From NCBI GenBank assembly GCA_039920745.1, contig JBDSDD010000022.1, positions 1 to 64,000 of the forward strand: a stretch of 64,000 bases of DNA. Reading direction: 5' to 3'. This DNA comes from Scleromatobacter sp039920745. Lineage in GTDB: Bacteria; Pseudomonadota; Gammaproteobacteria; Burkholderiales; Burkholderiaceae_C. Of this stretch, positions 53,627 to 62,327 are shown piece after piece (the first letter of the stretch is position 1; each line of letters opens with the position of its first letter). A program made the position numbers and the translations under genes. The notes below the pieces were generated by a model. That model was not told the origin of the DNA and ran no database searches. It saw only the letters and a program-made list of their open reading frames with translations.

Positions 53627-54514
53627 CTATGCGCCTCCCAAACCACCGCGCTCATCCTCGGTCACGCAGGCCTGCAGCCACGCAGCGAACTTGCGCATCG
53701 CCTCGGTCTCGGGGCGCGACTTCAGGCGCGTGAGCCAATAGCGGCCCAGCGTGACGCCGATGTCGAACGGCTGCACCAGGCGCTCGCTGCGCAACGCTTC
53801 GCCGAACAGCGCGGTCGGCAGCAACGCGACGCCGGCGCCCTGGGCCGCAGCGTCGGCCATCGTGATCGAGGAGTCGAAGATCGTGCCGCGCAACACCGGC
53901 GGTGCGACGCGCGCGGCGTCGAACCAGCGCGTCCACTCGTCGGCGCGGTAGGAACGCAGCAGCGTCTCGCGCGCAAGGTCGGCTGGCGCGCGCAGGCGGC
54001 GTGCGATGGTGGGCGCGCAGACCGGCGACAGCGGCGGCGCGATCAAGGGCGTCGCCTCGGTGCCGTGCCACGCGCCGTCGCCGAAGCGGATCGCCCAGTC
54101 CAGGCCCTCGGCGGCGAGGTCGACTCGGTTGTTGTTGGTCAGCAGTCGCAGGTCGACCGCGGGGTGCTCGCGCTGGAACGAGGGCAGTCGCGGCAGCAGC
54201 CAGCCCACCGCGAAGGTGCCCACCACGGCCACCGTCACCACTTGGCGATGCAGTCCGCCCTCGAACTGCGCCAGCACGGCGTGCATGCGCTCGAAGCTGT
54301 CGCTGAGCAGCGGCAGCAGCGCCTGGCCTTCGTCGGTCAGCGCGAGCCCGCGCGGCAGGCGCCGGAACAGCGGCGTGCCCAGCCGCACTTCCAGGTTCTT
54401 CACCTGGGCGCTGACGGCGTTCTGCGTGACGTGCAGTTCGAGCGCGGCGCGCGTGAAGCTGAGGTGGCGGGCCGACGCCTCGAAGGCGCGCATCGCGTTC
54501 AATGGAAGTTGCAT
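53627..54514 (-). CDS. AmpR-like LysR-family transcriptional regulator
   Basis: The 295-residue regulator has an N-terminal helix-turn-helix closely like AmpR (LPLNAMRAFEASARHLSFTR, then TQNAVSAQVKNLE and TPLFRRLPRGLALTDEG) and a LysR effector domain. AmpR controls beta-lactamase genes in response to muropeptides. It is divergent from a class A beta-lactamase gene with a 102-bp shared promoter region, the standard ampR-bla arrangement. Confidence 0.88.
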   Translation of the reverse strand: MQLPLNAMRAFEASARHLSFTRAALELHVTQNAVSAQVKNLEVRLGTPLFRRLPRGLALTDEGQALLPLLSDSFERMHAVLAQFEGGLHRQVVTVAVVGTFAVGWLLPRLPSFQREHPAVDLRLLTNNNRVDLAAEGLDWAIRFGDGAWHGTEATPLIAPPLSPVCAPTIARRLRAPADLARETLLRSYRADEWTRWFDAARVAPPVLRGTIFDSSITMADAAAQGAGVALLPTALFGEALRSERLVQPFDIGVTLGRYWLTRLKSRPETEAMRKFAAWLQACVTEDERGGLGGA

Positions 54515-54515
54515 G

Positions 54516-54532
54516 CCTCAGATTATCTGGGG
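54516..54532. promoter_or_regulatory. Candidate LysR/AmpR operator
   Basis: CCTCAGAT-T-ATCTGGGG is a near-perfect palindrome with one mismatch, immediately upstream of the regulator's start codon and about 85-100 bp ahead of the beta-lactamase start. Its place in the divergent gap suits AmpR-type control. Confidence 0.45.
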
Positions 54533-54616
54533 TCTCGACCCGGAAATGAGCGTTTGAACGGTTCGCCGTCGATGGCTATCGTGCGGCCTGTCGAATCAAA
54601 TATCGGGAAATTAGAC

Positions 54617-55519
54617 ATGGACAGAAGGCAGTTTGGTCGCGGCGCGTTGGCACTGGCGGGGGCGTGGCCCGTCATGCGGGCAATGGCGTACGCCGAGCCG
54701 GGCCAGAAAAACGGGGGGCCGACCAGCGCCGGCCGCTGGCGGGCGATCGAAGCCTCGGTGGCGGGCCGGCTGGGCGTCGCCGTGCTCGACACGGCCACCG
54801 GCGCGCTGGACGGGCACCGCCTCGACGAGCGTTTCGCGATGTGCAGCACCTTCAAGTTCGTCGCGGTGGCGATGGTGCTGGCGCGCGTCGATGCGGGGCA
54901 ACAGCGGCTCGACGATCGCATCGTCGTCACGCCGGCCTCCCTGCTCGACTGGTCGCCCGTCACCAGCAAGCGCGTCGGACAGGCCATGAGCGTGGCCGAG
55001 TTGTGCGAGGCCGCGATCACCATCAGCGACAACGCGGCCGCCAACCTGCTGTTGGCCAGCGCGGGCGGCCCGGCGGCCGTGACGGCGTTCGCGCGCCACA
55101 TCGGCGACGCCGTGACGCGGCTGGATCGCACCGAGCCGACGCTCAACGAGGGCACGCCTGGCGACCCGCGCGACACCTCGACGCCGCGTGCAATGGCGCA
55201 GACCTTGCGCAGCGTGCTGCTGGGCGACGCGCTGTCACCGACCGGCCGCGCGCGCCTGGTGGCCTGGATGACCGCGACCACCACCGGCGCCGAGCGCCTG
55301 CGCGCCGGCCTGCCGTTCGAGTGGCGCCTGGCCCACAAGACCGGCACGGGCCGCCTGGGCACGACCAACGACATCGGTGTCGCGTGGCCGCCGCGCCGCC
55401 CGCCGCTGGTGATGGTGGCCTACCTGACCGAGTGCAACGCCGCCGGCGCGGCGCGCGAGGCGGCGCTGGCACGCGTGGCGCGCAGCGTCGCGGGAGTCAG
55501 GTGGACTCCCGCGGCCTGA
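54617..55519 (+). CDS. Class A beta-lactamase (PenI/CARB-like)
   Basis: The 300-residue enzyme hydrolyses beta-lactam antibiotics in the periplasm. Active-site residues are all present: Ser77-x-x-Lys80 (MCSTFKFVA), SDN at 137-139, Glu173 of EPTLNEGTPGDPRDTSTP and KTG at 241-243 (HKTGTGRLG). The signal DRRQFGRGALALAG has the paired arginine of a Tat signal, fitting some betaproteobacterial class A enzymes. The ATG at 54617 starts that signal. The gene is divergent from the AmpR-like regulator and probably induced by it. Confidence 0.93.
   Translation: MDRRQFGRGALALAGAWPVMRAMAYAEPGQKNGGPTSAGRWRAIEASVAGRLGVAVLDTATGALDGHRLDERFAMCSTFKFVAVAMVLARVDAGQQRLDDRIVVTPASLLDWSPVTSKRVGQAMSVAELCEAAITISDNAAANLLLASAGGPAAVTAFARHIGDAVTRLDRTEPTLNEGTPGDPRDTSTPRAMAQTLRSVLLGDALSPTGRARLVAWMTATTTGAERLRAGLPFEWRLAHKTGTGRLGTTNDIGVAWPPRRPPLVMVAYLTECNAAGAAREAALARVARSVAGVRWTPAA
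55489..55513. terminator. Perfect 10-bp hairpin at the end of the beta-lactamase gene
   Basis: CGCGGGAGTC and GACTCCCGCG flank a five-base loop and overlap the last beta-lactamase codons. No U-tract follows on either strand, so this is a possible attenuating or RNA-stabilising structure rather than a classical terminator. Confidence 0.35.
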
Positions 55520-55523
55520 CCGC

Positions 55524-56054
55524 CTATTGCTCTTCGGCCTTCGCCGCGGACGCCGCCTCGGCTTCGGCCTCGGCAGCCGAGGCGCCGCGGCCGGGCGCGC
55601 TGACCTTCTTGCCGACGACCTGGTGCGTGGCGCTGTCCTCGACCCAGACGGTCGAGACCGCCGGCTTCAGCGTGCCTCGCACGACGTAGGTCGCGCCGGC
55701 CACCGGCGTGAAGTCGACGCTGCCCTTGACGTGCATCGAATCCCAGAACAGACGGCGCCCGCCGTTGTTGTAGAACGCCAGCGAGTCGACGTCGATGTGC
55801 GCGTTGCGGCCCGCCGCGATCAGGTCGCTGTGGTCGACCTCGACGCTCTTGATCGACAGGTCGGTGGCATCGATCACGTCGTGGCCGTCGATGCTCAGCA
55901 CGCGAAAGACGTCGGTGCGGTCATTGTCGACGTCGACATGCGAACTTGCCAGTCTGGCGTGCGGGACGGTTGCGACGTCGGGCAAGGCGGCGACGCCCGC
56001 ACAGCCGGCGAGCGCCAGCGCGAACAACGAAAACGACAGGGCGGGCAGACGCAT
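55524..56054 (-). CDS. Putative lipoprotein, unknown function
   Basis: The 176-residue product has a lipoprotein signal (LFALALAGC, lipidated Cys at 18). A mostly beta body follows, then an Ala/Glu-rich tail. Recognisable stretches include DVFRVLSIDGHDVIDATDL and GGRRLFWDSMHV, but I assign no domain. It converges on the beta-lactamase gene and lies downstream of the scpA operon on the same strand. Confidence 0.7.
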   Translation of the reverse strand: MRLPALSFSLFALALAGCAGVAALPDVATVPHARLASSHVDVDNDRTDVFRVLSIDGHDVIDATDLSIKSVEVDHSDLIAAGRNAHIDVDSLAFYNNGGRRLFWDSMHVKGSVDFTPVAGATYVVRGTLKPAVSTVWVEDSATHQVVGKKVSAPGRGASAAEAEAEAASAAKAEEQ

Positions 56055-56083
56055 GGGAGTGCTTTCTTGTTGCGGTGGACGGA

Positions 56084-56623
56084 TCAGGGTTGGGCGGCGG
56101 AATCGGCGTCGGGGCGCAACTCGGCGCGGGCGAACCAGGCACCAGCGAGCGCGAGGATCGCGCCGAACGCCATTGGCCAGCTCCAGCCGTAGCCGATGCC
56201 CCAGAACGGCATGGCCAGGCCGAATCCGGCGGCGGCGACGATGAACAGGGTGCGTCCGCGGCCCGGCCGCAGCGCCAGCAGCGCCGCCCCGACGTACAGG
56301 CACAGGCTGGCCGGCACGCTGAGGCAGGCGGCGACCTTGTAGGGGTCGTCGCCCCGCACGAGCGCGATGTACTTGCCGAGGAAGGTGGAGGCAGCGAGCA
56401 GTTGCAGCACGATCAGCGCGACGATCACGAAGCGCGGCGACAGCGGCGTGCGTGGCGGCTCTTCAATGTCGTTGTCGGGCGGTTCGGCGTCGACGACGCT
56501 CAGCTCGCGGTACGGCGGATGCAGGTCGTGCGGCGCGTGGTCGACGGGCTCGAGGTCCGAGCCGTCGGCTTCATCGCGACTCGGCGAGCCGACCAGGCGC
56601 AACGGCGGCCGGGTGGACGTCAT
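56084..56623 (-). CDS. Small membrane protein
   Basis: The 179-residue protein has a hydrophilic, Asp/Pro-rich N-terminus (1-60) and four hydrophobic helices. No known domain is recognised. Its start overlaps the scpA stop (ATGA), so it is the third gene of a DUF3460-scpA-membrane protein operon. Function unknown. Confidence 0.65.
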   Translation of the reverse strand: MTSTRPPLRLVGSPSRDEADGSDLEPVDHAPHDLHPPYRELSVVDAEPPDNDIEEPPRTPLSPRFVIVALIVLQLLAASTFLGKYIALVRGDDPYKVAACLSVPASLCLYVGAALLALRPGRGRTLFIVAAAGFGLAMPFWGIGYGWSWPMAFGAILALAGAWFARAELRPDADSAAQP

Positions 56624-57477
56624 TGGAGCGGCGTGTACGCCAGTCGCACGTAGATCGGGGCGAAGGCTTCGGCCTGCGTCACCTCGAGCAGGTGCTCGCG
56701 TGACAGCTCCAGCATCGCGATGAACGTCACCACCAGCACCGTGGGGCTGGTGGCTTGGTCGAACAGCTCCTGGAACTCGACGTAGCGCACGCCCTGCAGG
56801 CGGCGCAGCATCTTGGTCATGTACTCGCGCACCGACAACTGCTCGCGCGAGATGTGGTGGTGCTGGTTGAGCTTGGCGCGCTTGAGGATGTCGGACCAGG
56901 CCTCGCGCAGGTCGGCCAGGCTCACATCGGGGAACACGGTGACGTTGGACTGCTCCATCGTCACCTGCGCGCGCAGGAAGTCGCGGCCGATCACCGGCAG
57001 CGCGTCGAGCTGCGCGGCGGCCAGCTTCATCTGCTCGTACTCCAGCAGGCGGCGCACCAGCTCCGCGCGGGGATCTTCCGGTTCGGCGCCGTCGGCCGTC
57101 GGCTTGGGCGGCAGCAGCATGCGCGACTTGATCTCGATCAGCATCGCCGCCATCAGCAGGTACTCGCTGGCGAGCTCCAGGTTGTGCTGGCGGATCTGGT
57201 CGACGTAGTCCAGGTACTGGCGCGTGACCTGTGCCAGCGGGATGTCGAAGATGTTGAAGTTCTGGCGCCGGATCAGGTACAGCAGCAAGTCCAGGGGGCC
57301 TTCGAAGGTCTCGAGAAAGACCTCCAGCGCGTCCGGCGGGATGTAGAGATCCGTCGGCATCCGGAACAGCGGCTCCCCGTACAGGCGGGCCAGCGCGACG
57401 CCGTCGACCGGGGCCGTCGCTGTCGTCGTGGCGCCGTGAGCGGCGTCGTCGCCGCTCAAGGGCGCCTCGGAGCTCAC
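56620..57477 (-). CDS. scpA: Segregation and condensation protein A
   Basis: The 285-residue kleisin is part of the SMC-ScpA-ScpB condensin complex that organises the chromosome for segregation. The N-terminal SMC-binding segment FEGPLDLLLYLIRRQNFNIF and DIPLAQVTRQYLDYV are typical, as is the C-terminal winged helix around TSPTVLVVTFIAMLELSREH. A low-complexity leader precedes it, longer than in most homologues. It overlaps the DUF3460 gene upstream and a membrane-protein gene downstream by four bases each. Confidence 0.94.
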   Translation of the reverse strand: MSSEAPLSGDDAAHGATTTATAPVDGVALARLYGEPLFRMPTDLYIPPDALEVFLETFEGPLDLLLYLIRRQNFNIFDIPLAQVTRQYLDYVDQIRQHNLELASEYLLMAAMLIEIKSRMLLPPKPTADGAEPEDPRAELVRRLLEYEQMKLAAAQLDALPVIGRDFLRAQVTMEQSNVTVFPDVSLADLREAWSDILKRAKLNQHHHISREQLSVREYMTKMLRRLQGVRYVEFQELFDQATSPTVLVVTFIAMLELSREHLLEVTQAEAFAPIYVRLAYTPLQ

Positions 57478-57677
57478 TTGACGTGCGTCTGGTAGACGTA
57501 CGGTTGCTGGGCAACCGTGGCTTCCTGGTACTCGGATTGCTGCTCACGGTCGACCTGCTTGTCCCACAGTAGCGCACGGCCGGCGCGCTGTTCGGCCTCG
57601 AGCGTCGGCTTCCTGGCCTTCATGTCGTCGATGAACGAGCTGACTTCCGACTTGTAGGGCTTCCAGAACAACGGCAT
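57474..57677 (-). CDS. DUF3460 family protein
   Basis: The 67-residue protein carries the DUF3460 features FWKPYKSEVSSFIDDMKA, PTLEAEQRAGRALLWDK and REQQSEYQEATVAQQPYVYQ. The family is betaproteobacterial and usually precedes scpA, as here. No function is known. Its stop overlaps the scpA start. Confidence 0.85.
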   Translation of the reverse strand: MPLFWKPYKSEVSSFIDDMKARKPTLEAEQRAGRALLWDKQVDREQQSEYQEATVAQQPYVYQTHVK

Positions 57678-57787
57678 GGTGGCTTCTAGGTGAGTGGCGC
57701 CCGGGAACCGGGACGCGATGGAACGATTTTAGACGACTGCCGGCATCCGGGTGGGGAGCCCGGCGCCGGCCGCCTCCGGAGACGGAC

Positions 57788-59833
57788 TTAGTTCAGGCGC
57801 ATGCCGGGCAGTGCGCCGGCGCCGGGCTCCAGCAGGTACAGCCCGCCGTCGACCTTGGAATCGGTGTGGCTGGCGGCCAGCACCATGCCTTCGGACAGCC
57901 CGAACTTCATCTTGCGCGGTGCCAGGTTGGCCACGACCACCGTCAGCTTGCCCACGAGCGTGGCCGGGTCGAAGTGGGCCGAGATGCCCGAGAACACGTT
58001 TCGATGACGGCCTTCGCCGACGTCCAGCGTCAGGCGCAGCAGCTTGTCGGAGCCGGCCACCTTCTCGGCATTGACGATCCTGGCCACGCGCAGGTCGACC
58101 TTGGCGAAGTCGTCGATCTTGATCTCGGGGGCGATCTCTTCGCCGCCCGGAGCGACTACCGGCGCCGCCGGCGCCTCGAACAGTGCGTCCAGCAGCTTGG
58201 TGTCGACGCGCTGCATCAGGTGCGTGTAGGCGCCGATCTGGTGGGCACCGAGGGCATGGGCGACGTCGCCGAAGGTGAGCGCGGGCACCTTCAGGAACGC
58301 TTCAACCTGTGCGGCCAACGCCGGCAGCACCGGCTTGAGGTAGATGGTGAGCAGGCGGAACGCCTCGATGCAGGTGCTGCAGACGTCCTGCAGCGCGGCG
58401 TCGGCGCCTTCCTTCTTGGCGAGGTCCCAGGGCTTGTGCTGGTCGACGTACTCGTTGACCTTGTCGGCCAGCGCCATGATGTCGCGCAGCGCCTTGCCGA
58501 ACTCGCGTTCCTCGTACAGCTCGACGATGGCGGCCTTCTGGGCACGCAGCGTCTCCAGCAGAGCCGAGCCCTCGACGCCGAGATCGCCCGACAGCGTGCC
58601 GCCGAATCGTTTGGCCAGGAAGCCGGCGGCACGGCTGGCGATGTTGATGTACTTGCCGACCAGGTCGGAGTTGACGCGCGCGACGAAGTCGTCCGGCGTG
58701 AACTCGATGTCCTCGACGTGCGCGTTGAGCTTGGCCGCGATGTAGTAGCGCAGCCACTCCGGGTGCAGGCCCAGTTCGAGGTACTTCAGCGGCGAGATGC
58801 CGGTGCCGCGGCTCTTGCTCATCTTGTCGCCGCCCAGCGTGATGAAGCCATGCACGAACACGTGGTCGGGCGTCTTGCGGCCCGAGAAATGCAGCATCGC
58901 CGGCCAGAACAGCGTGTGGAAGTACGTGATGTCCTTGCCGATGAAGTGAATCTGCTCCACGGACTCGTCGGCGAAGAACGCGTCGTAGTCGATGGATTTC
59001 TTCGAGAAGTAGTTCTTCAGCGAGGCCAGGTAGCCGATCGGCGCGTCAAGCCAGACGTAGAAGTACTTGCCCGGCGCGTCGGGGATCTCGATGCCGAAGT
59101 ACGGGGCGTCGCGGCTGATGTCCCAGTCACCCAGGCCACCGGCGCCCGTCTCTTCGTCCTTGTCGAACCACTCCTTGATCTTGTTGAGCACCTCGGGCTG
59201 AAGGCGGCCGGTGTCGGTCGTCCACTTCTGCAGGAAGTCGAGGCAGCGCGGGTCGGACAGGCGGAAAAAGTAGTGCTCGCTGGAGCGCATCACCGGCACG
59301 GCGCCGCTGAGCGCCGAGTACGGGTTCTTGAGCTCGGTCGGGTTGTAGACGGCGCCGCAGTTCTCGCACGAGTCGCCGTACTGGTCCTTGGTGCCGCACT
59401 TGGGGCACTCGCCCTTGATGAAGCGGTCCGGCAGGAACATGGACTTCACCGGGTCGAAGAACTGGTCGATCGTCTTGACGTCGATCAGCTCGTTCTTGCG
59501 CAGCGCCAGGTAGATCTCCTTGGCCAGCGCGTGATTCTCCTCGGAGTCGGTGGAGCTCCAGTTGTCGAACGCGATGTGGAAGCCGTCCAGGTACTTGGCG
59601 CGGCCCGCGGCGATCTCGGCGACGAAGGCCTGCGGCGTCTTGCCCTGCTTCTCGGCGGCGATCATGATCGGCGCGCCGTGGGCGTCGTCGGCGCCGACGA
59701 AATGCACCTCGGCGCCGTTCATGCGCTGGAACCGCACCCAGATGTCCGCCTGGATGTACTCCATCATGTGCCCGATGTGGAACGGCGCATTGGCGTAGGG
59801 CAGGGCGGTGGTGACGAAGAGTTTGCGGGTCAT
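57788..59833 (-). CDS. metG: Methionyl-tRNA synthetase
   Basis: The 681-residue cytoplasmic enzyme charges initiator and elongator tRNA-Met. Features in order: FVTTALPYANAPFHIGHMME (HIGH box), zinc-site cysteines CPKCGTKDQYGDSCENCG, the KMSKS loop DKMSKSRGTGI, the anticodon-binding domain, and a C-terminal tRNA-binding EMAP-like domain (IDDFAKVDLRVARIVNAEKV). The ATG at 59833 matches the family start; an in-frame start at 59875 adds only an Arg-rich leader. Nearby apbC reads in the opposite direction. Confidence 0.97.
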   Translation of the reverse strand: MTRKLFVTTALPYANAPFHIGHMMEYIQADIWVRFQRMNGAEVHFVGADDAHGAPIMIAAEKQGKTPQAFVAEIAAGRAKYLDGFHIAFDNWSSTDSEENHALAKEIYLALRKNELIDVKTIDQFFDPVKSMFLPDRFIKGECPKCGTKDQYGDSCENCGAVYNPTELKNPYSALSGAVPVMRSSEHYFFRLSDPRCLDFLQKWTTDTGRLQPEVLNKIKEWFDKDEETGAGGLGDWDISRDAPYFGIEIPDAPGKYFYVWLDAPIGYLASLKNYFSKKSIDYDAFFADESVEQIHFIGKDITYFHTLFWPAMLHFSGRKTPDHVFVHGFITLGGDKMSKSRGTGISPLKYLELGLHPEWLRYYIAAKLNAHVEDIEFTPDDFVARVNSDLVGKYINIASRAAGFLAKRFGGTLSGDLGVEGSALLETLRAQKAAIVELYEEREFGKALRDIMALADKVNEYVDQHKPWDLAKKEGADAALQDVCSTCIEAFRLLTIYLKPVLPALAAQVEAFLKVPALTFGDVAHALGAHQIGAYTHLMQRVDTKLLDALFEAPAAPVVAPGGEEIAPEIKIDDFAKVDLRVARIVNAEKVAGSDKLLRLTLDVGEGRHRNVFSGISAHFDPATLVGKLTVVVANLAPRKMKFGLSEGMVLAASHTDSKVDGGLYLLEPGAGALPGMRLN

Positions 59834-60152
59834 GGTGGGCAGTGGGCGTCGTCGGGCTTGCGCGGGGCGCGGCATGCCGGCGGGGGCGGCGCGGGCGACC
59901 GGGAAGGCGATCCTGGCCAGCGCGCAGCGGAGCGCTCAATTCTAAGGGCGCGGGCGCCGATTGACCCGGGCTGGCCTTTGCACGGACGCGGGCCTGGCCG
60001 CGCGCAAGGGCGGCTTATCCCCTGTTCCACGTGGCCGGAGCGTCGCAAATGTCACGGCTGGCGGGCTGATCCCATGTAAAGCGCGGGGGTGGATGACGTA
60101 AAGTCTGAATTGAATCTGAACTCTCGTTGGCCCTCGTACGCAAGGATTCCCT
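59834..60152. other. Intergenic region between metG and a secreted-protein gene
   Basis: This 319-bp divergent gap holds the promoters of both neighbours. A stretch TGAATTGAATCTGAA lies near 60110. No open frame, hairpin terminator or RNA gene is recognised. Confidence 0.4.
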
Positions 60153-61262
60153 TTGAATCAGCTCCGGAAACTCGCCACGCGGCACCTCCAGGCCGGCCTT
60201 TTGACGGCACTGGCCGCGCTGGCTCTCGCGCCGGCGTCCAGCCAGGCAACGGACATCGCGCATGCAAGCGTGCCCTCCGTCATCAAGGACAACGAGCTGC
60301 GCATCGGCTCGCACGTCTTCAAGTTGCCCGCGGGCCAGTGGACGCTCGTGCAAGGCCAGACCTTCATGTCCAACACCTCGAGCAACCGCGACGCCGAGAT
60401 CTTCCGTGGCGTGGTCGTGCTGATCGACAAGGGCCAGTTCCGCGTCGCCATCGACCTGTCGCTGCCGGTGCAGGACGCGCCGGGCCTGATGCCCTGGGGC
60501 GACGACAGTTGCGCCCCTGGCAACAACGCGCTGCACGCCACGCCGACGACGAAGTTCGGCGGCCACCAGTGCCTGGCCGTGTTCGGCCACGCCGACCTGC
60601 TGCGCACGCTGCAGCGCACCAGCCCGTACGCCGCGCGCTGGATGCTGGACCAGCACGTCGTCGGCCTGGGCAGCGCCATCGAGATCGTCTACACCAGCAG
60701 CCAGGACGCCACCTTCGGCCGGCTGCACGCCTACTTCACGGCGCCGTACTTCGACAGCGACGAGGCCATGACCAAGTGGGCTGCCGCGATGGAGGACTCG
60801 GTCAAGCGCGTGTTCGCGACCAAGGCGTTCTCCGCCACGCTGCCTGAACTGCCGGTGCTGCCGGCGTCGGTCCAGGCCAACGACTCGGCGTCCGGCATGG
60901 TGCGCCCCGGCGCGCAGGTCGAAGCCAATGCCGCGGCTGCGCGCGACGCCTGGATGGCCTGCCTGCGCAAGGAGGCGGCCCGCCTGGACGACCGCAAGAC
61001 GCCGGCCAACGAGGTCGGCTCGGCGATCTACTTCAACTGCCGCGAACAGGAGCTCAAGGGCGTGACCGCCACCATCGCGCCGTCGCGGCTGGCGGTCATG
61101 TCCAGCTCCGAGATCAACGAGCTGTTCGAGGGCGCGCACCGCCAGGTCGTCGACTCGGGCGTGGCCACCAACATCGTGCTGGAGCATCGCGCCGTCCGGG
61201 TGCCCGACAAGACCGACAAGTCGACCGACAAGGCCGACAAGTCCAGGAACGGCAAGCGCTGA
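60153..61262 (+). CDS. Secreted protein of unknown function
   Basis: The 369-residue product has a signal peptide (about 1-30: AGLLTALAALALAPASSQA). A mixed alpha/beta body has recognisable stretches GQWTLVQGQTFMSNTSSNRD and YAARWMLDQHVVGLGSAIEI, then a lysine-rich tail with repeated (D)K(T/S)DK units. The start is a TTG with AAGG at 60142-60145; no ATG is available near it. No domain is recognised. Confidence 0.7.
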   Translation: MNQLRKLATRHLQAGLLTALAALALAPASSQATDIAHASVPSVIKDNELRIGSHVFKLPAGQWTLVQGQTFMSNTSSNRDAEIFRGVVVLIDKGQFRVAIDLSLPVQDAPGLMPWGDDSCAPGNNALHATPTTKFGGHQCLAVFGHADLLRTLQRTSPYAARWMLDQHVVGLGSAIEIVYTSSQDATFGRLHAYFTAPYFDSDEAMTKWAAAMEDSVKRVFATKAFSATLPELPVLPASVQANDSASGMVRPGAQVEANAAAARDAWMACLRKEAARLDDRKTPANEVGSAIYFNCREQELKGVTATIAPSRLAVMSSSEINELFEGAHRQVVDSGVATNIVLEHRAVRVPDKTDKSTDKADKSRNGKR

Positions 61263-61289
61263 GCCGAGCCGGCGGCCCTGGCCTGGAGG

Positions 61290-62150
61290 TCAGCGGGCGC
61301 GACGGCGCCTGGCGACACCCACCGCCGCCAGGCCCAGGCCGAACAGCGCCAGCGAGGCGGGCTCCGGGACCGGCGAACTGATCACCGCAGGCGTCAGGTC
61401 GCTCGCGTCGTCCCAGCCCGTCACCAGCGTGTGCGATGCATCCACGGTGCTGCCGTCAAGGGCGGGCGTCTGCAGCAGCACGTACAGCCAGATCGTTTCA
61501 CCCGGCAGCAGCGGCACCGTCACGCTGAGGTTGCCCAGGCCCGACGGGGTGGTCGTGGAGTCCGCGAAAGTGCTCTGGCCGACCTCCGCGTAGCCGAGGC
61601 TGGGGTCGGCCATGAACCCTTCCCCGAACAGCGTGTCGAAGTTCGACTCCACGGACGATCCGACATCGATGGCCGAGGCGGTCAGCGTGAAGGCATCGAT
61701 CGTCGCGTACACGCCCGGGTTGTTGTTCGGGTAGGCGCCGGTGACGAGCTGGCTGTAGGTGAGCGTGGCGCCGAAGGTGCGTGTCGTGGCGACGCCGCCG
61801 GTATAGGTATAGCTCTGCAGTGCGACGGAATTGGTGTTGGTGCGCTTGCCGGCCATGCTGACAGCGCTGGCGTGCAGGACGGGTGCGCCGACCACGCCTG
61901 AGAAACTGACATTGCCGGTCGCCGAGCCGTAGCCCGCCACGCTGTCGCTGGCGGCCGACGAGTAGGCACCGGGAGCGCCGCCGTACAGGCCGGTCACGAT
62001 GGACGAGATGCTGTCGCAGGCCGTAACGCCGGGGATGCAGTCGCGGAAAGTGACGTATTCCGAGGTGCCCGCGGTGATCTCCACGGCGTGGGTTGCAAGG
62101 GGTGCGGCGAGCAGCAGGGCGAACGGAGCGCTGGTGAACAAGCGGTGCAT
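61290..62150 (-). CDS. PEP-CTERM sorting-signal protein
   Basis: The 286-residue exported protein has a signal peptide (FALLLAAPLATHA) and a beta-rich body. It ends in the exosortase sorting signal PVPEPASLALFGLGLAAVGV followed by a basic cluster RRRR. Such proteins are cut and attached to the surface by exosortase, typically with exopolysaccharide. The exosortase is not in the window. The ATG at 62150 has GGGAGAA upstream. It converges on the preceding secreted-protein gene. Confidence 0.9.
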   Translation of the reverse strand: MHRLFTSAPFALLLAAPLATHAVEITAGTSEYVTFRDCIPGVTACDSISSIVTGLYGGAPGAYSSAASDSVAGYGSATGNVSFSGVVGAPVLHASAVSMAGKRTNTNSVALQSYTYTGGVATTRTFGATLTYSQLVTGAYPNNNPGVYATIDAFTLTASAIDVGSSVESNFDTLFGEGFMADPSLGYAEVGQSTFADSTTTPSGLGNLSVTVPLLPGETIWLYVLLQTPALDGSTVDASHTLVTGWDDASDLTPAVISSPVPEPASLALFGLGLAAVGVARRRRAR

Positions 62151-62327
62151 GTGGGTTCTCCCAAGGACTTTGTTGGCGGGGCGATGCCGGACGCTGTCGG
62201 GCATCGGGTGCCATCCTCGCGGAACCACGGCGCTTGGCCATCCCTCATGCGTGGTACCCGGGGCGGTACCACCTGCCGACCTGCCGGGGAGCCTCCACCT
62301 GACGCGCGGGTCCTTGCCCAGCCGACC

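Noticed and set aside
54516..54532. Palindrome before the AmpR-like gene read as a terminator
   Set aside because: No U-tract follows and it lies between divergent promoters, so an operator is the better reading.
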